This document shows positions 41,289-49,435 of a stretch of DNA of 64,000 bases, piece after piece. The DNA is from an uncultured Bacteroides sp. (GTDB lineage: Bacteria > Bacteroidota > Bacteroidia > Cytophagales > Cyclobacteriaceae). Location: contig CABHOV010000073.1 in NCBI GenBank assembly GCA_902168185.1, positions 306,512-370,511 of the forward strand, given 5' to 3'. Positions within the stretch are counted from its first letter, which is position 1; the number at the start of each line of letters is the position of its first letter. Below the pieces are notes generated by a model, which had not been told where the DNA came from, made no database searches, and saw nothing but the letters and a program-made list of their open reading frames with translations. The translations under genes were made by a program, and so were the position numbers.

Positions 41289-41696
41289 ATGAACGGCCGA
41301 TTTTCCATCTCTTTGCATATCCTGACTTTGCTGGACAGGTTTCCAAACGAGTTAGTGTCGTCCGAATTCATGGCTGGGAGTATAAATATTAACCCTGTGC
41401 TGGTGCGCAAGGAGATCAGTAATCTGAAGAAACACGGACTCGTAGCAAGCAAAGAAGGTAAAGCTGGTGGCTTTATGTTGGCAAAGCCTTCGAAGCAGAT
41501 TCGTCTCTCGGATATATATAAGGCGGTTCGGCAGACACCAGTATTAGGACAAACCAAGAATACACCGAATCCAAAATGCCTCGTGGGGAAACAAATTGAT
41601 AAGCATTTGAATAATCTTTTTGATGAAGCTGAAGAGGCACTGGTGAAGAAACTCGACAAAACAACTTTGTCAGAATTTACAAACCGGTTCAATTGA
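41289..41696 (+). CDS. Rrf2-family transcriptional regulator (YwnA-like)
   Basis: 135 residues. The winged helix (about 5-75; FSISLHILTLLDRFPNELVS, INPVLVRKEISNLKKHGLVAS, KAGGFMLAKPSKQIRLSDIYKAV) is that of Rrf2. The iron-sulfur Cys cluster of IscR/NsrR is absent: only one Cys (NPKC) is present, as in the YwnA/YjeB-like subgroup that may sense reactive species through a single thiol. It precedes an NAD(P)H-binding gene, the same pairing as ywnA-ywnB in Bacillus. Identical dyads before both genes suggest autoregulation and control of the neighbour. Confidence 0.92.
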   Translation: MNGRFSISLHILTLLDRFPNELVSSEFMAGSININPVLVRKEISNLKKHGLVASKEGKAGGFMLAKPSKQIRLSDIYKAVRQTPVLGQTKNTPNPKCLVGKQIDKHLNNLFDEAEEALVKKLDKTTLSEFTNRFN

Positions 41697-41714
41697 ATTT
41701 TTTTTGAATTAAAC

Positions 41715-41733
41715 TGTAATAAAAATTATTACA
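41715..41733 (+). promoter_or_regulatory. Second copy of the TGTAAT...ATTACA operator
   Basis: TGTAATAA-AAA-TTATTACA is a perfect dyad. Aligned on CTGTAAT-N7-ATTACA it matches the operator at 41266-41288 in sequence and spacing. It lies 30 bases before the ATG of the NAD(P)H-binding gene. Confidence 0.65.
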
Positions 41734-41762
41734 ATATACATTAACCATAAAAATTTATAATC

Positions 41763-42416
41763 ATGAAAATTGCATTGATCGGAGCCTCAGGATTTGTTGG
41801 TTCACACATTTTGAAAGAAGCATTGGATCGCGGCCATCAGGTAACAGCGATTGTGCGTAATCCTGAAAAGATTACAGAGAAACATCCCAACCTTCAGGCA
41901 AAAAAAGGTGATGTTTTCAATACAGAAGAAATTGCCAAGCTCGTAAGTGGTCATGATGCTGTTATCAGCTCCTATAATGCAGGCTGGCAAAACCCAAACC
42001 TATATGATGATTTTCTGAAAGGTTCGCAAGCTATACAGGAAGGCGTGAAAAAATCCGGAGTGAAACGTTTGATCGTAGTAGGTGGAGGTGGTAGTCTTGA
42101 GATCGCTCCCGGTGTCCAATTGGTAGATACACCACAATTCCCTGCCGAATGGAAATCAGGTGCATTGGCTGCGCGTGATTATCTAAACATCATCCGTAAG
42201 GAGGATGAATTGGATTGGACATTCTTTAGTCCTGCAATAGAAATGCACCACGGTATAAAAGATGGTCGCACGGGTAAATATCGTCTGGGAACGGACCAGC
42301 CTGTATTCGATGCAAATGGCGCCAGCAGACTTTCTCCTGAAGATCTCAGTATTGTATTGGTAGACGAATTGGATAATAAGAAATTCATCCGTAAACGCTT
42401 TACTGCTGCGTATTAA
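41763..42416 (+). CDS. NAD(P)H-binding SDR-like protein (YwnB-like)
   Basis: 217 residues. The Rossmann start MKIALIGASGFVGSHILKEA with GASGFVG, then VTAIVRNPEKI, GHDAVISSYNAGW and VKRLIVVGGGGSLEIAPG (parts) place it in the NAD(P)H-binding atypical SDR family of YwnB/YesF-type proteins. Substrate unknown; relatives are linked to quinone or flavin redox stress. The gene is the likely target of the Rrf2 regulator encoded just upstream. Confidence 0.9.
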   Translation: MKIALIGASGFVGSHILKEALDRGHQVTAIVRNPEKITEKHPNLQAKKGDVFNTEEIAKLVSGHDAVISSYNAGWQNPNLYDDFLKGSQAIQEGVKKSGVKRLIVVGGGGSLEIAPGVQLVDTPQFPAEWKSGALAARDYLNIIRKEDELDWTFFSPAIEMHHGIKDGRTGKYRLGTDQPVFDANGASRLSPEDLSIVLVDELDNKKFIRKRFTAAY

Positions 42417-42424
42417 AATTAACT

Positions 42425-42492
42425 GCGAGTTGTCGGCTTTCACATTATAAGAAATATAGTTATACTTCTCTAATGTGTAGCTGACAACTTGC
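42425..42492. repeat. Imperfect inverted repeat between two genes
   Basis: The arms 42425-42447 and 42471-42492 (GAGTTGTCGGCTTTCACATTA versus the inverse of TAATGTGTAGCTGACAACTTG, read in part) match at most positions around a 23-base loop. No U-tract follows. Confidence 0.6.
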
Positions 42493-42519
42493 TGCTTTCA
42501 TCAACCCAAATTCCTAAAA

Positions 42520-43389
42520 ATGGCATCAGTTATTTATAAGACTATATCTGTTGATGGAGTAAAAATATTCTATCGCGAAGCAGGTTCTCCGTCCAGTTCA
42601 CTGATTCTTTTACTCCACGGATTCCCCTCATCATCGCATATGTATCGCGATCTTATGCATGATCTTGCAGATGACTATCACCTCATCGCTCCCGACTACC
42701 CGGCTTTCGGCAACAGCGACATGCCCGATAAGAATATATACCCCTATACCTTTGATAATCTCTCAATAACCATAGAGAAATTCATCGATGCTTTAAAGCT
42801 TTCAAAGTTCAGTATATATATGCAAGATTATGGCGCTCCGGTGGGATATAGAATCGCTGTGAGAAAACCTGAATTGATTCAGGCGCTCATCATTCAAAAT
42901 GCAAATGCGTATGAAGAAGGATTAGGACCTGCTATCGAAGATGGAAAACGCTTCTGGGAGAATCGAAATGAAGAAACTGAAAATGCCATGCGTGGTATAC
43001 TTACCATAGAAGGTACTAAGATGCAATACATGGATGGAGTTGAATCTCCGGAAAAAGTAAGTCCCGATGCATACCTCTATGACCAATTATTTTTAGACCG
43101 TGAAGGCAATAAAGAAATTCAGCTTGATCTGCTTTACGACTATCGTAAAAACATTGCGCTATATCCCGTGTGGCAAAAATACCTTCGCGATCATCAACCT
43201 CCGGCATTGATAACCTGGGGAAAAAATGATGCACTGTTTACAGACAAAGGTGCCGTGGCATATAAAAAAGATTTGCCGGACGCAGAAATTCATTTACTGA
43301 ATACAGGCCATTTCGCATTGGAAGAGTTTCATACAGAGATCGCAGCACACATAGATGATTTTCTGAAGAGGGTACTTCCGCGACAGTAA
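42520..43389 (+). CDS. Alpha/beta hydrolase with Asp nucleophile (haloalkane dehalogenase/epoxide hydrolase-like)
   Basis: 289 residues. The oxyanion segment LLLHGFPSSSHMYRDLM is followed by the nucleophile elbow YMQDYGAPVGYRIA, in which the nucleophile is Asp rather than Ser, and the catalytic His is in NTGHFALEEF. An Asp nucleophile is typical of haloalkane dehalogenases and epoxide hydrolases, and the cap region (FWENRNEETENAMRG) fits the plant-like group found next to redox-stress genes. The substrate is unknown. It follows the NAD(P)H-binding gene by 103 bases on the same strand. Confidence 0.88.
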   Translation: MASVIYKTISVDGVKIFYREAGSPSSSLILLLHGFPSSSHMYRDLMHDLADDYHLIAPDYPAFGNSDMPDKNIYPYTFDNLSITIEKFIDALKLSKFSIYMQDYGAPVGYRIAVRKPELIQALIIQNANAYEEGLGPAIEDGKRFWENRNEETENAMRGILTIEGTKMQYMDGVESPEKVSPDAYLYDQLFLDREGNKEIQLDLLYDYRKNIALYPVWQKYLRDHQPPALITWGKNDALFTDKGAVAYKKDLPDAEIHLLNTGHFALEEFHTEIAAHIDDFLKRVLPRQ

Positions 43390-43441
43390 AACTGAATTAA
43401 GTTTTTAGATATTTCATATTGGTTCCTATTGCTTCCTGATT

Positions 43442-43449
43442 TACCTTGC
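43442..43449 (+). promoter_or_regulatory. -7 variant before the Mbn-type operon
   Basis: TACCTTGC with ATTG 20 bp upstream (43418-43421). The implied transcript start coincides with the GTG at 43454. Confidence 0.35.
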
Positions 43450-43453
43450 GCCT

Positions 43454-43837
43454 GTGTTCAGGAAAATAATCTGCTATGTAATTCTTTTCAGCATGACACT
43501 GCATTGTGGCAGCAGGTTAGGTATTCTTTCCTATATATACCAGCAGCGCCACAATATAGCCTACACAATCGGTCTTATCTCGGAGATCCCGATTGCTTTT
43601 TGTAGCAGCGATTATGATTTTAATCAGGGGCTTCCTGTTATCCATCAGGACACCAGTGATCAAAGTATTCCTCCGGTCTTTTCAAGCGCGCACGAAATTG
43701 TATTGTTTGTTCAACAGCATGATTTCGCTTTGAATATAGAGCGTAATGCAATTAGCGATACTTCCAATATATATGTTAAAAACAGGAAGTATACTGTACC
43801 GTTGCCTGCCGTCTTTCACCCGCCTTCTTTAGCATAA
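43454..43837 (+). CDS. Small envelope protein at the head of the Mbn-type operon
   Basis: 127 residues from a GTG at 43454; an in-frame ATG at 43493 would remove most of the hydrophobic N-terminus (IICYVILFSMTL). The body has no recognised domain; the C-terminus reads PLPAVFHPPSLA. Bacteroidota carry small proteins ending in VFHPP-type tails next to metal-handling genes, usually with several Cys in a CxGKC-like motif. That motif is not present here (only one Cys in the middle, AFCSSD), so it may be a diverged or decayed member. The assignment rests on context and the tail only. Confidence 0.55.
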   Translation: MFRKIICYVILFSMTLHCGSRLGILSYIYQQRHNIAYTIGLISEIPIAFCSSDYDFNQGLPVIHQDTSDQSIPPVFSSAHEIVLFVQQHDFALNIERNAISDTSNIYVKNRKYTVPLPAVFHPPSLA

Positions 43838-43934
43838 CCATTCTTTTCTTATTCTCACGTAAGCAGGCCTTGTGTTAACAAGCGCTGCCTGTTTCATCAT
43901 TATTATTTTTTTTAACATTTTAAGAATTTTGGTT

Positions 43935-44723
43935 ATGAAAAAGATATTATCTCTTTCTGTTCTGGCTATTGCTTTTATTTTACTGACCTCCTGTTCAGAC
44001 GATGAAAACCCGCAGTCGGGTTCAATCGAAATTGAATTTGACAACGTTGTTGGAGAAGACGACCTCACACTGAATACAACCGATGAAGTATATACGAATG
44101 CTGCGGGTGAAACTTTCAAAGTGACCATGCTGAAGTACTATATCAGCAACATTATACTTACCCGTGAAGACGGCACTACGTACCAGGATGAAGTTACTGC
44201 GGATGGCTCCAAGGGATATTACCTGGTGGATGAAGCGAATACTGCATCGCAGTTAATAACATTGAACAACGTACCTGCCGGAAGTTATACCAGCATGACG
44301 TTTACCATTGGTGTAGACGCAAACCGCGTAACGGAAGGTGCGCAGACGGGCGCACTGGATGTAGCAAACGATATGTTCTGGAGCTGGAACAGCGGCTATA
44401 TATTTTTAAAGTTCGAAGGTATATCTGCGGCATCCACAGAAGAGAATAAAGCTGTGATGTATCATGTCGGCGGCTATAAAACCATTGATACCAATCCGAG
44501 TTCTGCTAATAATGTAAAAACCAAAACGGTTACATTCACGGCCGCCAAAGTTGCTTCCGATAAAACTCCGGAAGTACATATGATCGTGGATGTATTGAAA
44601 ATCTTTGCATCGCCCAATCAAATAAGCTTTGCAGCGGTGCCGGTGCAAATGTCACCCAAGGAAAATATACCGGTAGTAGAGAACTATCTCAACACATTTA
44701 TAGCCGACCATGTGCATAACTAA
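43935..44723 (+). CDS. MbnP-family lipoprotein
   Basis: 262 residues from the ATG at 43935, giving a lipoprotein signal AFILLTSCSDDE (Cys about 18); the frame extends upstream to 43872 but without signal-peptide sense. The MbnP domain (about 30-255) is recognised from SIEIEFDNVVGEDDL, KVTMLKYYISNIILTREDG, YYLVDEAN, FTIGVD and the Trp-containing FWSWNSGYIFLKFEG. In methanotrophs MbnP binds copper and one of its Trp residues is oxidised to kynurenine by MbnH. The partner gene starts inside the 3' end of this one (14-base overlap). Confidence 0.88.
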   Translation: MKKILSLSVLAIAFILLTSCSDDENPQSGSIEIEFDNVVGEDDLTLNTTDEVYTNAAGETFKVTMLKYYISNIILTREDGTTYQDEVTADGSKGYYLVDEANTASQLITLNNVPAGSYTSMTFTIGVDANRVTEGAQTGALDVANDMFWSWNSGYIFLKFEGISAASTEENKAVMYHVGGYKTIDTNPSSANNVKTKTVTFTAAKVASDKTPEVHMIVDVLKIFASPNQISFAAVPVQMSPKENIPVVENYLNTFIADHVHN

Positions 44724-45777
44724 TGCGGCTAAGATCACAGGTATACCAGCTGGTCTTTTAATTTTTATCGCGCTGGCGCCCGTGCTGTGGGGATGCTCGG
44801 ATGCAGACGCCACTGCTGATACCTCCTATACCATGGAGCAACCTGCTAATTTTCCGAAGGCCACGTATACATTTGAAAACAACCCTGTAACGAAAGAAGG
44901 ATTCGAGTTGGGGAGAATGTTGTTTTATGATACGCGCCTCTCAGGCGACAGCACGATCTCCTGTAGCACCTGTCACATTCAACAGGCCGCTTTCGCGGAT
45001 CCGGCTCATCGGGTTAATCATGGTGTAGCCAACCGACTGGGTACACGCAATACTCCTGCGTTAACGAATGTCGCTTTTCAGTCTTCTTTCTTTTGGGATG
45101 GCGGAAGCAATCACCTTGATTTTGTTCCGGTTAATGCCCTTACCTCACACGTTGAAATGGATAATACAATGGAAGAAGTTGTAAGAAGACTAAGGGATAT
45201 TCCGGAATATCAAAAGCGTTTTAAAAATGCATTTAATAAAGAGGAGATTGACAGTCAGCAACTGCTCCATGCACTCTCGCAGTTTATGGTAATGTTTGTC
45301 TCTGCAAATGCAAAGTACGATAAAGTGATTCGCGGTGAAGGTGAGCAATTCTCAGCAGAGGAACTTGCCGGCTATGATCTGTTTATAGCCAAGTGTTCTT
45401 CGTGCCATGCCACCGATCTTTTTACAGATGGTTCGTATCGAAACAACGGACTGGATACTGATTTTAAAAAAGATAGCGGACGAAGCCGCATAACAGAGTT
45501 GCCTGACGACCTCGGTAAATTTAAAGTACCAAGCTTGCGCAATGTTACGCTTACACCTCCCTATATGCATGACGGACGATTTCAGACGCTGGAACAAGTA
45601 TTGTCGCATTACGCCAGTCAGGTGAAGAACACGCCAACAGTAGACCCTGCGTTGCGATCAGGTGATTCACTTGGCATTCCCATAACCGATGACGAGCGTG
45701 TGAAAATTATAGCGTTCATCAAAACTTTAACAGATCATGAATTCGGAAAGGATAAGCGCTTCGCGGATCCTTTTTAG
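44710..45777 (+). CDS. MbnH-like di-heme cytochrome c peroxidase family protein
   Basis: 355 residues. The N-terminus has a lipobox-like end (APVLWGC, Cys29). Two heme c attachment sites are visible: CSTCH (Cys85-His89) and CSSCH (Cys229-His233). NRLGTRNTPALTN, FFWDGGSNHL and LRNVTLTPPYMHDGRF are typical of the CcpA/MauG superfamily. MbnH enzymes of this family form a high-valent di-heme state and oxidise Trp on MbnP. Overlap with the MbnP gene supports a working pair. General hydrogen peroxide reduction is the alternative. Confidence 0.9.
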   Translation: MCITNAAKITGIPAGLLIFIALAPVLWGCSDADATADTSYTMEQPANFPKATYTFENNPVTKEGFELGRMLFYDTRLSGDSTISCSTCHIQQAAFADPAHRVNHGVANRLGTRNTPALTNVAFQSSFFWDGGSNHLDFVPVNALTSHVEMDNTMEEVVRRLRDIPEYQKRFKNAFNKEEIDSQQLLHALSQFMVMFVSANAKYDKVIRGEGEQFSAEELAGYDLFIAKCSSCHATDLFTDGSYRNNGLDTDFKKDSGRSRITELPDDLGKFKVPSLRNVTLTPPYMHDGRFQTLEQVLSHYASQVKNTPTVDPALRSGDSLGIPITDDERVKIIAFIKTLTDHEFGKDKRFADPF

Positions 45778-45863
45778 GAAGGTAAGATATAGTAGGTAAT
45801 ATATAGTATAATAGAATCAACAGGATCGTGATCGATACTGATAACATTTTAAAAATCAAATAC

Positions 45864-46784
45864 ATGAAAAGATATATTCTGCTGATGCTCCTCCTGTCAT
45901 TGACATCGGTTTCGGCTATAGCATGCGATGTATGCGGATGCTCGCTGGGAGGAAATTACTATGGTATACTGCCGCAGTTTAATAAGAACTTTGTAGGGCT
46001 TCGGTGGAGTCAGGCAAAGTTCTATGCCTATATGAATCACCAAAGTGAATATACCAAGCCGGAGTATTCGCATGATACCTATAGCTTCGTAGAGCTGTGG
46101 GGAAGATTTTATGTAAACAAGAAATTCCAGGTGTTTGCTTTCGTGCCGTATGCCTATAATACAATGCGCGGGTCGGAGCAGAACGTCACCAGTCAGGGAC
46201 TGAGCGATATTACCGTGGTTGCTAATTATTTACTCTTCAACACAGGTGACGACAAGACTAAAAAATTCAAGCATACCCTCATGGCAGGTGGAGGCTTGAA
46301 ACTTCCAACCGGTAAATTTGAATTGCAGGATAAAGGTAAACTTGTGAATCCTAATTTTCAGATGGGAACCGGTAGTATAGATTTCCTGGTCTCTGCCGTG
46401 TATACCGTGCGTTATCAGAAAGTAGGTCTGAATACAGAGACCGGGTATAAAATCAACACGCGGAACTCAAATGATTATCTGTTTGGAAATCAGTTTCATG
46501 CTTCCTCACAATTGTTCTATTGGCAGAATGTAAAGGCTATATCATTTCTGCCCAATGCCGGTATATATTATGAGCGGGCTGCATCTCACAAAGATGGCAG
46601 AGCGATACAGACCAATACAGGTGGTTCTGCGCTGCTTGCTTCCGCAGGATTGGAAACTTACTTTAAAAGTTTTACACTCGGTGTCAACTATAAGCATCCA
46701 CTTCATCAACACTATAACAGTGATGATATCGCAGACATCACCGCCAAAGACCGATGGAGCGTTTCAATGACCTATAATTTTTAG
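45864..46784 (+). CDS. Outer-membrane barrel (transporter-like) with CDVCGC motif
   Basis: 306 residues from the ATG at 45864 (the frame is open from 45828, but MKRYILLMLLLSLTSVSAIA is the proper signal peptide). The mature protein begins almost at once with CDVCGCS, a possible metal-binding or acylation site, and continues as beta strands (FVGLRWSQAKFYAYM, VFAFVPYAYNTM, KHTLMAGGGLKLPTG, FTLGVNYKHPL) to a terminal Phe (SVSMTYNF), as in outer-membrane barrels. Proteins with this start are commonly encoded after MbnP/MbnH or copper genes in Bacteroidota. It probably ends the operon. Confidence 0.82.
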   Translation: MKRYILLMLLLSLTSVSAIACDVCGCSLGGNYYGILPQFNKNFVGLRWSQAKFYAYMNHQSEYTKPEYSHDTYSFVELWGRFYVNKKFQVFAFVPYAYNTMRGSEQNVTSQGLSDITVVANYLLFNTGDDKTKKFKHTLMAGGGLKLPTGKFELQDKGKLVNPNFQMGTGSIDFLVSAVYTVRYQKVGLNTETGYKINTRNSNDYLFGNQFHASSQLFYWQNVKAISFLPNAGIYYERAASHKDGRAIQTNTGGSALLASAGLETYFKSFTLGVNYKHPLHQHYNSDDIADITAKDRWSVSMTYNF

Positions 46785-47038
46785 AAGTGTAAAATTAAAA
46801 ATAGCGTTTCTCCGTCTATATCTTGAAAATTTTTTCTGCTGACTTCGCGCACAAGCATACTGATCGAAATGCGTGTTTTTACTTTCAGAAACATGATTCG
46901 AACCCTCAGTCATCGTGTTCGTGAAGTCAGCAGATATACCCTATAATATTATTTTTACGTTACCAATGAACTTTTTCCAAGCGATTTTCAATTATCTGTA
47001 CGCGGTGGAAAGAAGGGAGAAGTTTAAATCCAAAGCCT
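46785..47038. other. Spacer with a large inverted repeat (46836-46933)
   Basis: CTGCTGACTTCGCGcACA (46836-46853) is the near-exact inverse of 46916-46933 (two mismatches in 18). The 62 bases between could fold further. No U-tract. It separates the Mbn-type operon from the AraC gene; no other feature is visible. Confidence 0.55.
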
Positions 47039-47914
47039 ATGCAAGCAAACTTTACAGATACCATCATTCCTATTTATAATCTCCGCGCATGTGTCGGAGC
47101 AAGCGACTTTGCAATCATCCGCATGGATCCCTTTGAAGTATTGGGTCATCTCCAGGTACCTCATCGCCAGGAAGGCTATAACATTTCACTTTTACTTCAA
47201 GGCAGTGTTACTAAGTATATTGATTTTGAGCGCCATGTAATAGAAGCACCTGCACTTATATCGGTAGGAGCGGATCAGATCCATCAATACGAACATGCCG
47301 AAAATGCAGAGATGATTTGTATATCATTCAGCCGTGATTTTCTGATACACGAAATGCGGGGCTGGATAATTTGCTGGGAGTGTATGTTTGGGCACGTTGT
47401 CATGAACATGGACGAAGCTGCCGTGCATGAACTCGAAGTATATGCAAACCTGATGCTCGAAGAGTTTCAAGGCAGCAAACCCAAGAGTGAAATCGTCATT
47501 CGCAGCTTGCTGAATGCATTTATAGTTTGCAGTGCACGTATGCGTAAGATATCACTACCGATACTGCACATGGATGCTTCTCAAAATAAACTCGTGCAGC
47601 AATTCAAGATGCATGTTGACACAAACTTCCGTGATAAGACACAGGTATCACAATATGCCGACATGCTATATATTACCCCTGGTCATCTCAACGATGTAAT
47701 CAAAACAACCGTTGGAAAAACAGCGAAACAGGTTATTGATGAAAAACGCATCATGGAAGCGAAGCGTTTATTATTCTGGGGCGACCTTAGTTTAAAAGAG
47801 ATAGCAGGCTATCTGAGTTTTGAAGATGACTCCTATTTTAACAGGTTCTTTAAAAAACATACCGGTCATACACCATCACTCTTTCAGCGCACGATCCGCG
47901 AAAAGTACAATTAA
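47039..47914 (+). CDS. AraC-family regulator linked to the RND operon
   Basis: 291 residues. The N-terminal cupin-like sensing domain (about 20-150: EGYNISLLLQGSVTKYIDFE, ISVGADQIHQYEHAE) is followed by a double helix-turn-helix (about 185-290: VSQYADMLYITPGHLNDVIK, DLSLKEIAGYLSFEDDSYFNRFFKKHTGHTPSLFQ in part). This arrangement is typical of Bacteroidota AraC regulators placed directly before efflux operons. It probably controls the RND genes 249 bases downstream, on the same strand, in response to a small molecule. Confidence 0.92.
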   Translation: MQANFTDTIIPIYNLRACVGASDFAIIRMDPFEVLGHLQVPHRQEGYNISLLLQGSVTKYIDFERHVIEAPALISVGADQIHQYEHAENAEMICISFSRDFLIHEMRGWIICWECMFGHVVMNMDEAAVHELEVYANLMLEEFQGSKPKSEIVIRSLLNAFIVCSARMRKISLPILHMDASQNKLVQQFKMHVDTNFRDKTQVSQYADMLYITPGHLNDVIKTTVGKTAKQVIDEKRIMEAKRLLFWGDLSLKEIAGYLSFEDDSYFNRFFKKHTGHTPSLFQRTIREKYN

Positions 47915-47952
47915 TACCTTGATAAGGTAAATTAAAAAGGGACTTCAAAGGC

Positions 47953-47960
47953 TAACTTTG
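47953..47960 (+). promoter_or_regulatory. -7 element upstream of the RND operon
   Basis: TAACTTTG is an exact TAnnTTTG match; no good upstream box at 19-20 bp, which would suit an activator-dependent promoter. It predicts a leader of about 195 bases. Confidence 0.35.
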
Positions 47961-47991
47961 TTTTACCGTTCACGTTCAGAATGAACATATA

Positions 47992-48020
47992 TAGTGATAA
48001 AAGTAAAACTTTTGTCACTA
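47992..48020 (+). repeat. Dyad in the RND operon leader
   Basis: TAGTGATAAAAGT (47992-48004) and ACTTTTGTCACTA (48008-48020) pair with one mismatch around AAA. It could be an operator or a leader hairpin of the efflux operon, or the terminator of the AraC gene; there is no U-tract. Confidence 0.55.
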
Positions 48021-48163
48021 CTTCTTCGTGAAAGACTTTCTTCTGGTGCTGCGGAAGAAAACTTAAATACAGATTTCAATCATGAATGTTTTTTAGAAAA
48101 AGCGAACGATGGTTAGCTAAACCTTCCTTCACTCGAAGATGATTTTTTAATTTTTAATATGAG

Positions 48164-49354
48164 ATGTATATGAAAAGGTCAAGTCACAATTATGTAACAA
48201 AAACAGTGACGGTGCTCGGAAGCATCGGTCTCTTAATTATATTGAATAGCTGCACTACATCATCCGGCAATGCGGGTGGTGGTATGCAACCACCGCTGCC
48301 TTCACTTCCTGTAATTTCAGTAAGCAACCTCGCAGCAACAACCTATCGCGAATTCCCGGCTACGGTAGAAGGTAAAGTAAATGTTGAGATCCGCCCGCAG
48401 GTAGATGGATATCTGGAGCATATTTATGTAGACGAAGGTGCTTACGTGCGCGTAGGCCAACCGTTGTTTCGTATCAATGATCAACCGTACCGTGAGCAAA
48501 ACTCCAACGCCAGTGCAGCCTTGCTTGCTTCGCAGGCAAATCTTGAAAAAGCACAGTTGGAAGTTGATCGCCTTACACCACTGGTAAAGAATAATGTAGT
48601 ATCAGATATACAATTGAAATCTGCGGAAGCAAGCTTGCAATCGGCAAAGGCAAATGTAGCACAAGCCAAAGCGCAGGCGGGCAATGCACAGATCAGTCTC
48701 GGATATACATTGGTGAAAGCTCCGGTAAGTGGATATATAGGACGCATTCCGCATAAGATCGGTAGTTTGGTAGGCAGAGGCGAAGCGCAACCATTAACGG
48801 TATTGTCGGATGTAAATGAAGTATATGCATACTTCTCTATGAGCGAAATTGATTTCCTTCAGTTTAAAGAACGTATACCAGGCAATACACTGGAAGAGAA
48901 GATCAAGAATCTTCCGCCAGTAGAGCTTACGTTGGCAGACGAAAGTTTTTATTCTGAAAAAGGAAAAGTTGAAACCGTAGAAGGTCAGTTCGATAAAACT
49001 ACAGGCGCTATAAGTTTCAGGGCTGTATTCCCAAATAACAAAGGACTGTTACGCTCCGGCAATACAGGACGTGTTCGTATACCTACTGTACACAACGAAG
49101 CTGTTGTTATACCACAGGACGCAACGTTCGAGCTACAAGACAAAGTACTTGTGTTCGTAGTAGGGGATAGCAATAAAGTAGTAAGCAGGCCAATTGTTGT
49201 CGACGGACAAACCAGCAACTATTACTTTGTAAAGAACGGTTTGAAGACAGGCGAGAAGATTGTCTATACCGGGTTGAGCCGTTTGCGCGATGGAGCTGTC
49301 ATTGATCCACAGCCATTATCGCTTGACAGCTTGCTGAAAGCGAAGCCGCTTTAA
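48164..49354 (+). CDS. RND efflux periplasmic adaptor (membrane fusion) lipoprotein
   Basis: 396 residues; ATGs at 48164 and 48170 are both plausible. A lipobox (LLIILNSC, near residue 29) anchors it to the inner membrane. The AcrA/MexA fold follows: EGKVNVEIRPQVDGYLEHIYVDEGAYVRVGQPLF in part, an alpha hairpin (ASQANLEKAQLEVDRLTPLV, SAEASLQSAKANVAQAKAQA), then GYTLVKAPVSGYIGR and the beta-barrel domain with LRSGNTGRVRIPT. It bridges the RND pump and outer-membrane channel encoded next. Confidence 0.95.
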   Translation: MYMKRSSHNYVTKTVTVLGSIGLLIILNSCTTSSGNAGGGMQPPLPSLPVISVSNLAATTYREFPATVEGKVNVEIRPQVDGYLEHIYVDEGAYVRVGQPLFRINDQPYREQNSNASAALLASQANLEKAQLEVDRLTPLVKNNVVSDIQLKSAEASLQSAKANVAQAKAQAGNAQISLGYTLVKAPVSGYIGRIPHKIGSLVGRGEAQPLTVLSDVNEVYAYFSMSEIDFLQFKERIPGNTLEEKIKNLPPVELTLADESFYSEKGKVETVEGQFDKTTGAISFRAVFPNNKGLLRSGNTGRVRIPTVHNEAVVIPQDATFELQDKVLVFVVGDSNKVVSRPIVVDGQTSNYYFVKNGLKTGEKIVYTGLSRLRDGAVIDPQPLSLDSLLKAKPL

Positions 49355-49435
49355 TTCCACCTTTTAAAGAAGGCCTCAAGTAAATTATATAATAAAGCCG
49401 GGTGACTGATCATCCGGTCACTAAAACTCTGTCTT

